A stretch of DNA of 64,000 nucleotides. It comes from Haloferula sp. BvORR071 (GTDB lineage Bacteria > Verrucomicrobiota > Verrucomicrobiia > Verrucomicrobiales > Akkermansiaceae). The stretch covers positions 1 to 64,000 of the forward strand of contig NZ_BATP01000047.1 of NCBI RefSeq assembly GCF_000739615.1. The letters are read 5' to 3'. The position numbers were made by a program, and so were the translations under genes. The notes under the pieces were generated by a model. It was not told the origin of the DNA. It was given only the letters and a program-made list of their open reading frames with translations, and made no database searches. This document shows positions 35,054-42,892 of the stretch, piece after piece; position 1 is the first letter of the stretch, and every line of letters begins with the position of its first letter.

Positions 35054-36349
35054 ATGTTTGAAGTCCGCGAGAAGCCCGAGATGGTCGAGCGCGCCCTGCT
35101 GGTGCGCTTGTTTTTCGACCCACGCGAGGAGGTGGAATCGGAGGCCTTGCTGGTCGAGCTTGGCGAGCTGGTCGGCACCCTCGGCATCGGCGTGGTGGAT
35201 ACCCTGCTGGTCCGCTGCCGGGAGATGCACCGGAAATTCCTCTGCGGCACCGGCAAGGCGGCGGAGATCGCGGAACTTGCCAAGGCCCACGAGTGCGACT
35301 GCCTCGTCTTCGACAATCAGCTTGCCCCGTCCCAACAACGCGAATGGGAAAAGGCGGCGAACATGACCGTGCTGGACCGCGAGGAAGTGATTCTCGATAT
35401 CTTCGCGCGCCGCGCGCAGACCAAGGAGGCCCGCCTCCAGGTGGAGCTGGCGCGGATGCAATACGCGCTGCCACGGCTAGCCCGGATGTGGGGTCACCTC
35501 GACCGTGAGGGTGGCTCGGGCGGCACTGCCGGAGGCGGAGCCGCATCCCGCGGCATGGGTGAGAAGCAGATCGAAGTGGACCGCCGGATGGCCAATGTCC
35601 GCATCGACCGCGCGCGCCGCGAACTGGAGGACGTGCGCAAGCAGCGCGCGACCCAGCGCAAGGAGCGCGAGAAAATGGAAACGCCGCACGGTGCGATCGT
35701 CGGCTACACCAATGCCGGCAAGTCGACCTTGCTCAACAAGCTCAGCGGCGCCGATGTCTTTGCGAAGGACATGCTTTTCGCCACGCTCGACACGACGACG
35801 CGTAAGATCGAGCTGCCCGATGGCCAACCGCTGCTCATCACGGATACGGTCGGCTTTGTCCGCAACCTGCCGCACCGCTTGGTGGAGGCCTTCAAGGCGA
35901 CCTTGGAAGAAGCCGTGCTCGCGGACTTCCTGATCCACGTGCTGGATGCGACCTCACCGGAGATTGAACGGTTCCATGCGACTACCCTTGAGGTGCTCGG
36001 CGAACTCGGTGCGGTGGACAAGCGCACTATCACCGTGCTGAACAAGATCGACCTTGTCGCCGATCCCGATCGTCTTGCGGAACTCCACCAGCTTTATCCC
36101 GACGCGCTGCCCATCTCCGCGGCCAGCGGGCAGGGGCTCGATGTGCTCCTGCAGAAATGCTCCGAGGTGATGGCCGACCGCGTGCGCCGCAGGCGCTACC
36201 GGATTCCCCAAAGCCGCGCAGATCTCATCGGCATGCTGCACCGCGATGCGAAGGTGCTGTCCACGGAGTATGAGGACAATGACATCCTTGTGACCGCCGT
36301 GGTGCCTGCTGCGATCGCGGGGAGGCTGGAGGAGTTTGGGGAGGGGTGA
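35054..36349 (+). CDS. hflX: HflX GTPase
   Basis: This 431-residue ribosome-associated GTPase splits or rescues stalled ribosomes in characterised bacteria. The N-terminal HflX domain has VDTLLVRCREMHRKFLCGTG and the coiled-coil ARLQVELARMQYALPRLARM, then the glycine loop GGSGGTAGGG. The G domain has G1 GYTNAGKST (about 217-225), G3 DTVGFVRNLP and G4 NKID. The C-terminal domain is short. Its length is typical. A DUF1294 membrane protein gene follows at 15 bases and may share the transcript. Confidence 0.95.
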   Translation: MFEVREKPEMVERALLVRLFFDPREEVESEALLVELGELVGTLGIGVVDTLLVRCREMHRKFLCGTGKAAEIAELAKAHECDCLVFDNQLAPSQQREWEKAANMTVLDREEVILDIFARRAQTKEARLQVELARMQYALPRLARMWGHLDREGGSGGTAGGGAASRGMGEKQIEVDRRMANVRIDRARRELEDVRKQRATQRKEREKMETPHGAIVGYTNAGKSTLLNKLSGADVFAKDMLFATLDTTTRKIELPDGQPLLITDTVGFVRNLPHRLVEAFKATLEEAVLADFLIHVLDATSPEIERFHATTLEVLGELGAVDKRTITVLNKIDLVADPDRLAELHQLYPDALPISAASGQGLDVLLQKCSEVMADRVRRRRYRIPQSRADLIGMLHRDAKVLSTEYEDNDILVTAVVPAAIAGRLEEFGEG

Positions 36350-36363
36350 TCGGAGTCACTTCG

Positions 36364-36828
36364 ATGCAGCCATCCAACATCCGTAAGCCGACTGATCGAC
36401 CGCAGCGTGGGCCTCGAGGCGGGCCGAAAGGTCCACCGAAGCGGCGCCGGCGCTTCGGAATCATAGCGACTTTTTTCTATCTCGTCTTCCTGTTCGTCCC
36501 GGCGGTCGCGGTTTATTGTCTCGCCCGCGATACCGATTGGCGTGTGGTAGCAGTTTACTTCTGCTTGGTCTCCGGGGTGGCCTTCCTTCTTAACTGCGAT
36601 GACAAGAGTAGAGCGCAAAAGGGTTACTGGCGGGTTCCAGAACACGTGCTTCACCTTGCCGAGCTCGCTGGAGGTTGGGCCGCCGTGTTCGTTGCCCAGC
36701 GAATCTTGCGTCACAAGACATCAAAGACCCGCTATCAAGCCGCGTTCTGGATGATCGGGCTCCTTCATCAATATATCGCCTGCGATTTCATGATCGATTG
36801 GAGAATGACGAAGGCGCTTTTCGAGTGA
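36364..36828 (+). CDS. DUF1294 family membrane protein
   Basis: This 154-residue protein has a basic, Gly/Pro-rich N-terminus (GPRGGPKGPPKRRRR) and about four membrane helices. The family signature is complete: DKSRAQKGYWRVPEHVLHLA, then GGWAAVFVAQ and RHKTSKTRYQAAFW. In other bacteria DUF1294 is often fused to a cold-shock RNA-binding domain; here the basic N-terminal tail replaces it. Function unknown. It ends at a 12-pair hairpin. Confidence 0.82.
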   Translation: MQPSNIRKPTDRPQRGPRGGPKGPPKRRRRFGIIATFFYLVFLFVPAVAVYCLARDTDWRVVAVYFCLVSGVAFLLNCDDKSRAQKGYWRVPEHVLHLAELAGGWAAVFVAQRILRHKTSKTRYQAAFWMIGLLHQYIACDFMIDWRMTKALFE

Positions 36829-36835
36829 GGCGAGA

Positions 36836-36868
36836 TGCCGGTGTCGCTATTCGATGGCGACACCGGCA
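36836..36868. terminator. Bidirectional hairpin between converging genes
   Basis: TGCCGGTGTCGC (36836-36847) and GCGACACCGGCA (36857-36868) form a perfect 12-pair stem with a nine-base loop, 8 bases after one stop and 25 bases beyond the other. There is no long T run on either strand. Confidence 0.65.
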
Positions 36869-36892
36869 GGAATCAGTCCAGACTTGGAAATC

Positions 36893-38380
36893 TCACTTCG
36901 GCAGTTCATTCGCCGTGTAGAAGGCCAGGCGGTTCTGCAGCGGGCTCTTGTCGTCCGCGGATTTCAGGTCCTTCGGCAGGTCGAGGCGGTAGATCTTGCC
37001 GGCGACGAAGTCTTGCAGTTCCACTTCCACGCTTCGCTTGCCGGTGACCTTGAAGTCCGTCACCTCGTGCTTGCGCTCGTTCTCGTTGTCACTGCCGTAG
37101 GTCCACTTCGGCTGCACGGTGAAGGAGGAGAAGTCCCAGCTCTTCTTGTCGGTGAGCTTGTCGGGCAGGTCCTTGGTGAAGGTCAGCTTGAAGCCCTTCT
37201 TGGTGATCTTGAAGCTCTCGATGTCGAAGGGCACGCCGCCCTTCCAGGTGATCCGCTGCAAGCCTTCGGCCGGGGTACCCCAGCCGCGCACGGTCTGGCC
37301 GACGTAGAGCTGCTTGCCATCCGGTGAGAAGCGCAGGCGGTGGTTGCCGGAGCGCAGGCCGTGGTTCTGGATGAACTGGGTGACGGCGCCTTGGAAATGG
37401 CCGTTCACCTTCTCCAGCATCACGCGGGAGATGCGCTCGCCGTTGTTGTCGGGGATCAGCAGTTGTCCGGCGAAGGGACCGAAGGAGCCATTGCGCGGCA
37501 GTTCCATCGGCTCTCCGGCGGAGCGGTTGATCTCCTTGTTAGGAAGCTCCACCACGGCCTTGGTGCGGGCCTTGTTGTAGGCGTCCATGTCATTGCGGAA
37601 GGTCAGCATCGGGTCCTTGCCGGCCCATGCGGGGTCCCAGTTGAGGCTGCTCGGGTGGCCGTAGAAATGACCCTTCTCCACGAAGTAGAGCGGGGTGATC
37701 GCCTTCCAGTCGCCTTGGTTGTCGCCGGACCAGAGGTTGCCATCGGGATCGGTGTAGATGCCGTTGGCCATACGGAAGCCGCTGGCCACCGGGGTGACAT
37801 TGCCCTGGGCATCGGCGTGCAGGATCCAGCCCTTCCACTTCACGGAGGAGTAGTTGCGGCCGCGGCGCCCGAAGGCGGAATACTCGCCCAGCACGTGCTC
37901 GAAAGTCGGGCCGGCGTGCGAGGCCGTGCCGATCGAGAGGAAGTAGCCACCCTTGCCGTCCTTGGTCAGGGTATTAGTCTCGTGGTAGTTTCCGCTCAGA
38001 CCCCAACCGGAAGCGAAGCGTGTGTAGCTGTCCGCCTTGCCATCCTTGTCGGTGTCCTCCACTTCGATCATATCCGCCATCTGGGTGATGCGGATCTTGG
38101 TCGGCGAGACGGCATCGATGCCGCAGCCATTGTGGAAGCCGGTGGCGAAGAGGTGCCAGTCGAAGCCCTTCGCATCATTCGAGGGCGAGGCCTTCAGCAC
38201 ATCGCCACGGCGCAGCACGACGAAGAAGCTGCCATCCGGCGCGAAGTCGATCCCACCCACTTCCGGCGGCACGCCGTCCGGAAGCTTGATGTCCTCAATC
38301 TTGTAGCAGTCATCGAAGTCTGCTGCTGAGGCGAGGCAGGTGAAGAGAGCCAGTGAGGCAACAACAAGGCGGGTGCTCAT
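36893..38380 (-). CDS. Secreted six-bladed beta-propeller protein (sorbosone/glucose dehydrogenase-like)
   Basis: With the ATG at 38380 the protein has 495 residues and a clean signal peptide (STRLVVASLALFTCLASA). A beta-propeller follows, with VGGIDFAPDGSFFVVLRRGD, SGFRMANGIYTDPDGNLWSG and HRLRFSPDGKQLYVGQ blades and a C-terminal beta domain. It resembles the PVC-type PQQ/quinoprotein-like propellers that accompany cytochromes c. An upstream GTG at 38437 overlaps the cytochrome stop, so the exact start is unsure. It is the second gene after the cytochrome on the same strand and probably passes electrons to it. Confidence 0.75.
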   Translation of the reverse strand: MSTRLVVASLALFTCLASAADFDDCYKIEDIKLPDGVPPEVGGIDFAPDGSFFVVLRRGDVLKASPSNDAKGFDWHLFATGFHNGCGIDAVSPTKIRITQMADMIEVEDTDKDGKADSYTRFASGWGLSGNYHETNTLTKDGKGGYFLSIGTASHAGPTFEHVLGEYSAFGRRGRNYSSVKWKGWILHADAQGNVTPVASGFRMANGIYTDPDGNLWSGDNQGDWKAITPLYFVEKGHFYGHPSSLNWDPAWAGKDPMLTFRNDMDAYNKARTKAVVELPNKEINRSAGEPMELPRNGSFGPFAGQLLIPDNNGERISRVMLEKVNGHFQGAVTQFIQNHGLRSGNHRLRFSPDGKQLYVGQTVRGWGTPAEGLQRITWKGGVPFDIESFKITKKGFKLTFTKDLPDKLTDKKSWDFSSFTVQPKWTYGSDNENERKHEVTDFKVTGKRSVEVELQDFVAGKIYRLDLPKDLKSADDKSPLQNRLAFYTANELPK

Positions 38381-38433
38381 GCGAGTGATGGAAGGTTGAT
38401 CCGTGTGCTTTTCGGTTTTCATGGCTCGCGGTT

Positions 38434-39483
38434 TCACTCGGGCTTGGCCAGGGATTGGATGAACATCACCAGGGAATCGTATTCCACATCCGGGATGCCG
38501 AAGGGTGGCATGTAGTTGGGCGGGTAGCCCTTCACGATCTTCGCGTTCGGGGTCTTGATCGACTCCAGCAGGTATTCGCGGTCGGCCTTCACCGGCTTCA
38601 CGCCTTCGCCTTCCAGTTCGACCATGCTATCGGCCAGTCCGCCGACCGAGGGACCGTGGCCCTTCGAGCCGTCCAGCGAGTGGCAGGCGATGCAGCCGTA
38701 GTTGTTGAAGAGCTGCTCACCGGCCTGCGCGTTGGCCTTCCGCAGGTCGATCTTCACCTTGTAGCCCTGATAGCTGGCCAGGGTCTTGCCGCTGTAGGTG
38801 AAGCTGAGCTTGCCGTTGCCCTCGGCGCTGACTCCGTCTTCCTTCCACGCCAGTGGAGCAGGGGGATCGCAAGTGACCTCCGCCTCGTAGGACTGCTCCT
38901 TGGTGGAGGGCTTGATCATGATGGAGACCAGGTGGCCACCGGCCTTGAATTGGAAGCGCGGCACGCCCTTCTCGAGCTTGTAGCCCACGTAGCTGGGGCC
39001 GCCGAGTTCATCGACGTTCTTGCCGCCGATCGAGACCGGATGCTTGCCGGAGGTCTTGTAGAACATGTTGCCCACCAGCCGCGGGATGTAGTCGAAGGAC
39101 ACGCGCGAGCCGCGCTGCTGGTCCCCCCAGTAGGAGGTCATGTCCAGGAAGCCGCCTTGCCAGGCATAGAGTGGGCGGCACTCGGTGCTATCGAAGGTGT
39201 AGGCCAGCGCTGGGCCGAAGCTCACCGCATAGGCCGCCGCGACGGCCGCGATCGGCTTCTCCTCGCCCGGGACGTCCTCGCCCTTGGTCGGGTTGTATTT
39301 CGGGGCCGGGCCGCTGTTGTGATGGTGCGCGAAGACCGCGGCATCGAGCCCCGGGTCCGGCAGATAGGTGCTCATGATCAGCGGCTCGTCGGCCTTGCCG
39401 AGCGGGCGGTTGTCGTAGGTGAGCAATTGCTCGGCGCAGAGCGGTTGCAGGCCGAGGGCCAGGAGCAGAAGGGTTTTTCTCAT
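38434..39483 (-). CDS. Secreted c-type cytochrome
   Basis: The 349-residue protein has a signal peptide (MRKTLLLLALGLQPLCA), an N-terminal domain of about 220 residues found with planctomycete/verrucomicrobial cytochromes, and a C-terminal class I cytochrome c. The heme motif is CIACH in NNYGCIACHSLDGSKGHGPS, with the distal Met in NYMPPFGI. It therefore carries a single covalent heme in the periplasm. It overlaps or abuts the beta-propeller gene and likely accepts its electrons. Confidence 0.88.
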   Translation of the reverse strand: MRKTLLLLALGLQPLCAEQLLTYDNRPLGKADEPLIMSTYLPDPGLDAAVFAHHHNSGPAPKYNPTKGEDVPGEEKPIAAVAAAYAVSFGPALAYTFDSTECRPLYAWQGGFLDMTSYWGDQQRGSRVSFDYIPRLVGNMFYKTSGKHPVSIGGKNVDELGGPSYVGYKLEKGVPRFQFKAGGHLVSIMIKPSTKEQSYEAEVTCDPPAPLAWKEDGVSAEGNGKLSFTYSGKTLASYQGYKVKIDLRKANAQAGEQLFNNYGCIACHSLDGSKGHGPSVGGLADSMVELEGEGVKPVKADREYLLESIKTPNAKIVKGYPPNYMPPFGIPDVEYDSLVMFIQSLAKPE

Positions 39484-39639
39484 GAAGTCGTGGAATCCAA
39501 GGACGCGGGATGCTGGCAGAATCTGTCAGACAACACAGCTACCCAAATGGGTCAGGACACAGAAAAACGCGGATGCTTGCGGTCCGATAAAGGAGAATTT
39601 CTCGTCTTCACCCGCCGCCCTTGTTAAGGGCCTCAGGCC

Positions 39640-40305
39640 ATGGGATTCCATCTTCCCGTCCGAGCCTTGCTGGCGATCGCTGCCGTCGTGGCGATTCCTT
39701 GCGGTTTTGCAGTCGCCGGTGGCGGGTATGACACCAGCGCCTTCACTGCCGCCGATCTCGACCTCTCGGGTAGCCTGAGTGCCCCGGAGTTCAGCACGAC
39801 CCTCCGGCCGGGGCTTTCCCCCAAGGCGCAGGCGAAGTTCTTCAAGAAGGCCGACCTCAACCGCAACGGCTCGATCCAGGTGAACGAGTTCCTGATTTTC
39901 ACCGGCGTCATCCAGCCGCAGAAGGCGGTGGAGCGGGTCTTCTACTTGGCCGATGTCTCGATCGATGGGGCGCTGGACTTCGAGGAATTCCGGAGCAGTT
40001 CGAAAGCGAATGTCTCGCTGGTGAGCATCCGGCGGGACTTTCTGGAGGCGGACGTGGACCAGAGCGGAGCGGTGACGCTGGCGGAATATGTGAAGTTCCG
40101 GAAGGGCGAGACCTTCCCGAACAACTACACGGTTTTCCAACTGGCCGACTTCGACGCGAACGGGCAGCTCACCTTCACTGAATTCGGCTACGCCTATGCC
40201 CAGAACGCCGCGAAGCCGCCGATCCAGGAGCGCTTCATTCTGCTAGATGACAATGGTGATGGCGTGCTGACGACGAGTGAGTGGAATCCGGGGGTGGTGA
40301 GGTGA
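39640..40305 (+). CDS. Secreted EF-hand calcium-binding protein with six loops
   Basis: The 221-residue protein has a signal peptide (LLAIAAVVAIPCGFAVAGGG) and six EF-hand loops at regular spacing: DLDLSGSLSAPEF, DLNRNGSIQVNEF, DVSIDGALDFEEF, DVDQSGAVTLAEY, DFDANGQLTFTEF and DDNGDGVLTTSEW. All have the D-x-D/N-x-D/S-G-x(5)-E pattern, with small variations in the third. It should bind calcium outside the cytoplasm; partner and role are unknown. It is divergent from the cytochrome operon. Confidence 0.88.
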   Translation: MGFHLPVRALLAIAAVVAIPCGFAVAGGGYDTSAFTAADLDLSGSLSAPEFSTTLRPGLSPKAQAKFFKKADLNRNGSIQVNEFLIFTGVIQPQKAVERVFYLADVSIDGALDFEEFRSSSKANVSLVSIRRDFLEADVDQSGAVTLAEYVKFRKGETFPNNYTVFQLADFDANGQLTFTEFGYAYAQNAAKPPIQERFILLDDNGDGVLTTSEWNPGVVR

Positions 40306-40386
40306 TTCGGCTAGTCAGCTAAGAGGAGGTAGTCTGGGCTCGTTGACAGCCATATGGCCGAGCGCTATTCCTAGGTGCTGAGCGAC

Positions 40387-40575
40387 ATGCCGAAAGTATC
40401 TTCCATTGCGAGCCGTGAGGCGCGTAGCGCCGATAAGAAAGCGTTGCGAAGGGAGGATCGCAGGCGAATCAGATCCGGCGTGTCTCTGGTGCAGGTCGCG
40501 CGGGAGAACTCCGCGTTCAAAGAGTCGTTCGTTGACGCCGAGATCTCCAATCTGATTGAGGTGATGGGGAGATGA
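40387..40575 (+). CDS. Small highly charged hypothetical protein
   Basis: This 62-residue protein starts MPKVSSIASREARSADKKAL and contains a basic run (RREDRRRIRSG) and a hydrophobic C-terminal helix (DAEISNLIEVMG). An AGAGGAGG sequence lies about 60 bases upstream, too far to act as its Shine-Dalgarno. A hairpin follows. It may be real but is unsupported by any family. Confidence 0.4.
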   Translation: MPKVSSIASREARSADKKALRREDRRRIRSGVSLVQVARENSAFKESFVDAEISNLIEVMGR

Positions 40576-40601
40576 CGAAAGGAAATGTTTAAATGCGAGA
40601 A

Positions 40602-40630
40602 CCGACCTCATCCGTGCGTGCGGAGGTCGG
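40602..40630 (+). terminator. Hairpin after the small charged gene
   Basis: CCGACCTC (40602-40609) pairs with GAGGTCGG (40623-40630) over a 13-base loop. There is no T run; it could instead structure the leader of the DUF4375 gene. Confidence 0.4.
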
Positions 40631-40687
40631 CGCTTGCATTGGATTGGAGCGGCCATCCGACTTGGAAAATTCAACCCTAGAGACAAC

Positions 40688-41221
40688 ATGGTTCGACGCG
40701 AAACGGTGGAGGTAGTTGTAGAGGATGCAACGATCGCGGCCGGGGATCCTGCTGCAATCATTCATCCGGTTTGGTGGATCGCGACCATTTACGACGGTCC
40801 GGTCGCTTATGAGAAGAGCTTGGAGGCATTTTCGCGGCCGCAACGCTTGGTCTTCGCCGTGCGTTGGTACCTGAAAGAGGTTAGCAACGGTGGCCACTGG
40901 CAGTTCTATTCCAACTCAGCAGGGATTGTCTGGAGCGATGCTCTTGAAGGTTTCGCGGAATTCGGTGTTTCGCGCGCTGCCGATATTCTCCGGATCTCCG
41001 CCGAGCGAATGGGAGGATCGCCATCGTTTGATCGCCTGGAACGGAACGAACAACTGGATCGTTTTCAGCCCTCCTTCGATGATGTCGACGAGGCGTTCGG
41101 AGAGTTGCAGGAGAAGGTGGATATCGATGAGTGTGTGATTCAATACATTCGCAAGCAGCCTGCGGCCTTCTACTTTTCTGGTAAGATCACGCGAGTGGTA
41201 TTGCCTGGCCGCGGCCAGTAA
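40688..41221 (+). CDS. DUF4375 family protein
   Basis: This 177-residue cytoplasmic protein has the family's core: SRPQRLVFAVRWYLKEVSNG, GGHWQFYSNSAG and SDALEGFAEFGVSRAADILR. The L-P-x-R and NGG-x-x-Q-F/Y-x-N-S pattern is diagnostic. DUF4375 proteins often occur next to polymorphic toxins as putative immunity proteins, but no toxin is present. ATG 40688 is chosen because the upstream residues do not match. Its composition is slightly lower in GC than that of its neighbours, and palindromic element B follows. Confidence 0.75.
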   Translation: MVRRETVEVVVEDATIAAGDPAAIIHPVWWIATIYDGPVAYEKSLEAFSRPQRLVFAVRWYLKEVSNGGHWQFYSNSAGIVWSDALEGFAEFGVSRAADILRISAERMGGSPSFDRLERNEQLDRFQPSFDDVDEAFGELQEKVDIDECVIQYIRKQPAAFYFSGKITRVVLPGRGQ

Positions 41222-41315
41222 AGCGGACCCCATCCGCGGGGGCGTTCATTGTTGTTAGGCCCCGGCCCTGCCGCTTGCCCACAGCTTTCCATTTCCAATC
41301 ATGATGGCGGCTCTT

Positions 41316-41474
41316 CCGCCGGGTGCGCGGAGCCACCGGCCCGCAGAAGCGACCACGATTGCAGGCGGTATTGCGGGGTAGGAGTGGATAGAGCCGTGGC
41401 TTTGCTGCCGACTTTGATGGGCTGCCCGCAGTCAGGGACCGTTCTGCGGGCCGGTGGCTCCGCGCACCCGGCGG
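41316..41474. repeat. Palindromic intergenic element B (33-base perfect inverted repeat)
   Basis: The 33 bases at 41316-41348 are the exact reverse complement of 41442-41474; the arms extend five more bases outward with one mismatch. The arm begins CCGCCGGGTGCGCGGAGCC. The 93-base centre is less structured. The element fills the gap between the DUF4375 and DUF2868 genes. Both arms are GC-rich and contain smaller self-complementary words. Confidence 0.8.
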
Positions 41475-41557
41475 TAGAGTCGCTCGTTGAAAGGGGCGTC
41501 CCGGTGGGGCATTCTTCGGGCTTGGCCCTGTGAGTCTCCCCGTTGACACTGCCCGCG

Positions 41558-42892
41558 ATGCGCGGCTCCGGCGGGCCTTGGAAATTGGAGGAACTGATCG
41601 ACTTCGAAGTCGCCTTGGCGGCTTGGGACGGGAGTTCGCGCCCGGATGAGTTGAGCGCCGGGGAGTCGCGGAGCGGGACTTTCAAGGAGTGGAAGGAGGC
41701 GGTGCCCGGCCGTGGGCCGGGCGCGAGCTGGGTCTCGGCGCTGAATTGGGCGGGGCGGCTGTTTGCGGTGCTGTTCTTGGTGACCGGTTTCGGGGCGGCC
41801 TGGGGCTGCTTCAATCCGCAGCGGGAGGGGATCCATGTGGTGGTCTTCCTCTGCGTCACCCTGTTTGTGCCGTGGGTCGTGCTGCTGGTTGGGCTGGCGG
41901 CGTGGATCTTCCGCCCGGTGGGGGCGGGTCTGGCGGGCAATGCGCTGAAGAAGCTGGCGGGGAGGTTTTCGGGCGAGAAGGGCCGCGAGATGCTGGCGCG
42001 GATCGAGGGCAATCCGGAGCTGGCCAAGGCGCTCGGCTGGCGGATCGCCGGGAAGGTCCAGCGAGCGGCGATGGATTTCCACCTGGGAGCGGTCTTCGGG
42101 CTGGCCTGCCTGATCTTTTTCAAGCGGGTGGGCTTCTTTTGGGAAACTACGACCCAGACGGCGATGCAGCGCTTGCTGGAGGGCGCGGTGAAGTTGCTTT
42201 CCGCGCCGTGGAGCAGCGTGATGCCGCATTTCGTGCCGAATGTCGCTGGCACTCGGCGCGGTGCGGATTGGGCGGGCGGGGGCGAGAATTGGATGTGGTT
42301 CCTGATGCTGGCGCTCGCCTTCTGGGGGATCCTGCCGCGCTTCCTGCTGTATTGTTTCGCACAGGTGCAGGAATGGCGGGCCCTGAAGGATCCGGTTTTC
42401 CAAGCGCCGCTGCACCGCAAGCTGTGGCGGGTGCTGACCGGGGCGCGGCGTGGTCCGGAGCCGGAAGGCCCGGCGGATGGCGCGCTGGTGCTGGATTTGG
42501 GCGGGATTTCGCCGGACCGGGATGCGCTGCGGGGCTTTTTCCTGCGCCATCTGCGGATGAATCCGGTGGCTTGGGAAACGCTCGATGTGCTCGATGCCGG
42601 GCGCGAGGCCGGGGCCAAGAAGGCCCTGGAAAAGGCCCGGGCGGGGGTGATTCTGGTGGCCGAGGGCTGGTCGCTCGCGCCGCGGCGGATGGAGGAGACG
42701 ATCCGCCGGGTGCTGGAGGCCGGCGGAGTCCGCCGGATCGTCATTTACGTCGCGGATTTCGACAAGACCGGGCGGCCCGGCGAACCCACGGCTGAGGAGC
42801 GCGCCGCATGGGAAGCCTTCCTCGATGGCCAGAAGGGCCTTGAAGTTGAGCTCAGCATCCACGAAGAGGACCGCGCATGGGAACCTGGCTGA
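41558..42892 (+). CDS. DUF2868 membrane protein, partner of the DUF3482 GTPase
   Basis: This protein has about 444 residues. A cytoplasmic N-terminal helix (LEELIDFEVALAAW) is followed by four membrane segments in two pairs, at about residues 61-80, 89-115, 170-190 and 250-270. The C-terminal domain, at about 300-435, has P-loop-like alternation (ALVLDLGGISPDRDALRGFF, GVILVAEGW, RIVIYVADFDKTGRP). DUF2868 and DUF3482 genes are a conserved pair in several phyla, with no established function. The ATG at 41558 is conservative; TTG 41543 is possible. It overlaps the next gene by 16 bases. Confidence 0.85.
   Translation: MRGSGGPWKLEELIDFEVALAAWDGSSRPDELSAGESRSGTFKEWKEAVPGRGPGASWVSALNWAGRLFAVLFLVTGFGAAWGCFNPQREGIHVVVFLCVTLFVPWVVLLVGLAAWIFRPVGAGLAGNALKKLAGRFSGEKGREMLARIEGNPELAKALGWRIAGKVQRAAMDFHLGAVFGLACLIFFKRVGFFWETTTQTAMQRLLEGAVKLLSAPWSSVMPHFVPNVAGTRRGADWAGGGENWMWFLMLALAFWGILPRFLLYCFAQVQEWRALKDPVFQAPLHRKLWRVLTGARRGPEPEGPADGALVLDLGGISPDRDALRGFFLRHLRMNPVAWETLDVLDAGREAGAKKALEKARAGVILVAEGWSLAPRRMEETIRRVLEAGGVRRIVIYVADFDKTGRPGEPTAEERAAWEAFLDGQKGLEVELSIHEEDRAWEPG

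Noticed and set aside
41299..42862. Two minus-strand frames of over 470 codons
   Set aside because: Both are antisense to the DUF2868 gene and run through palindromic element B. Composition is Arg/Pro/Ala-rich and unstructured.
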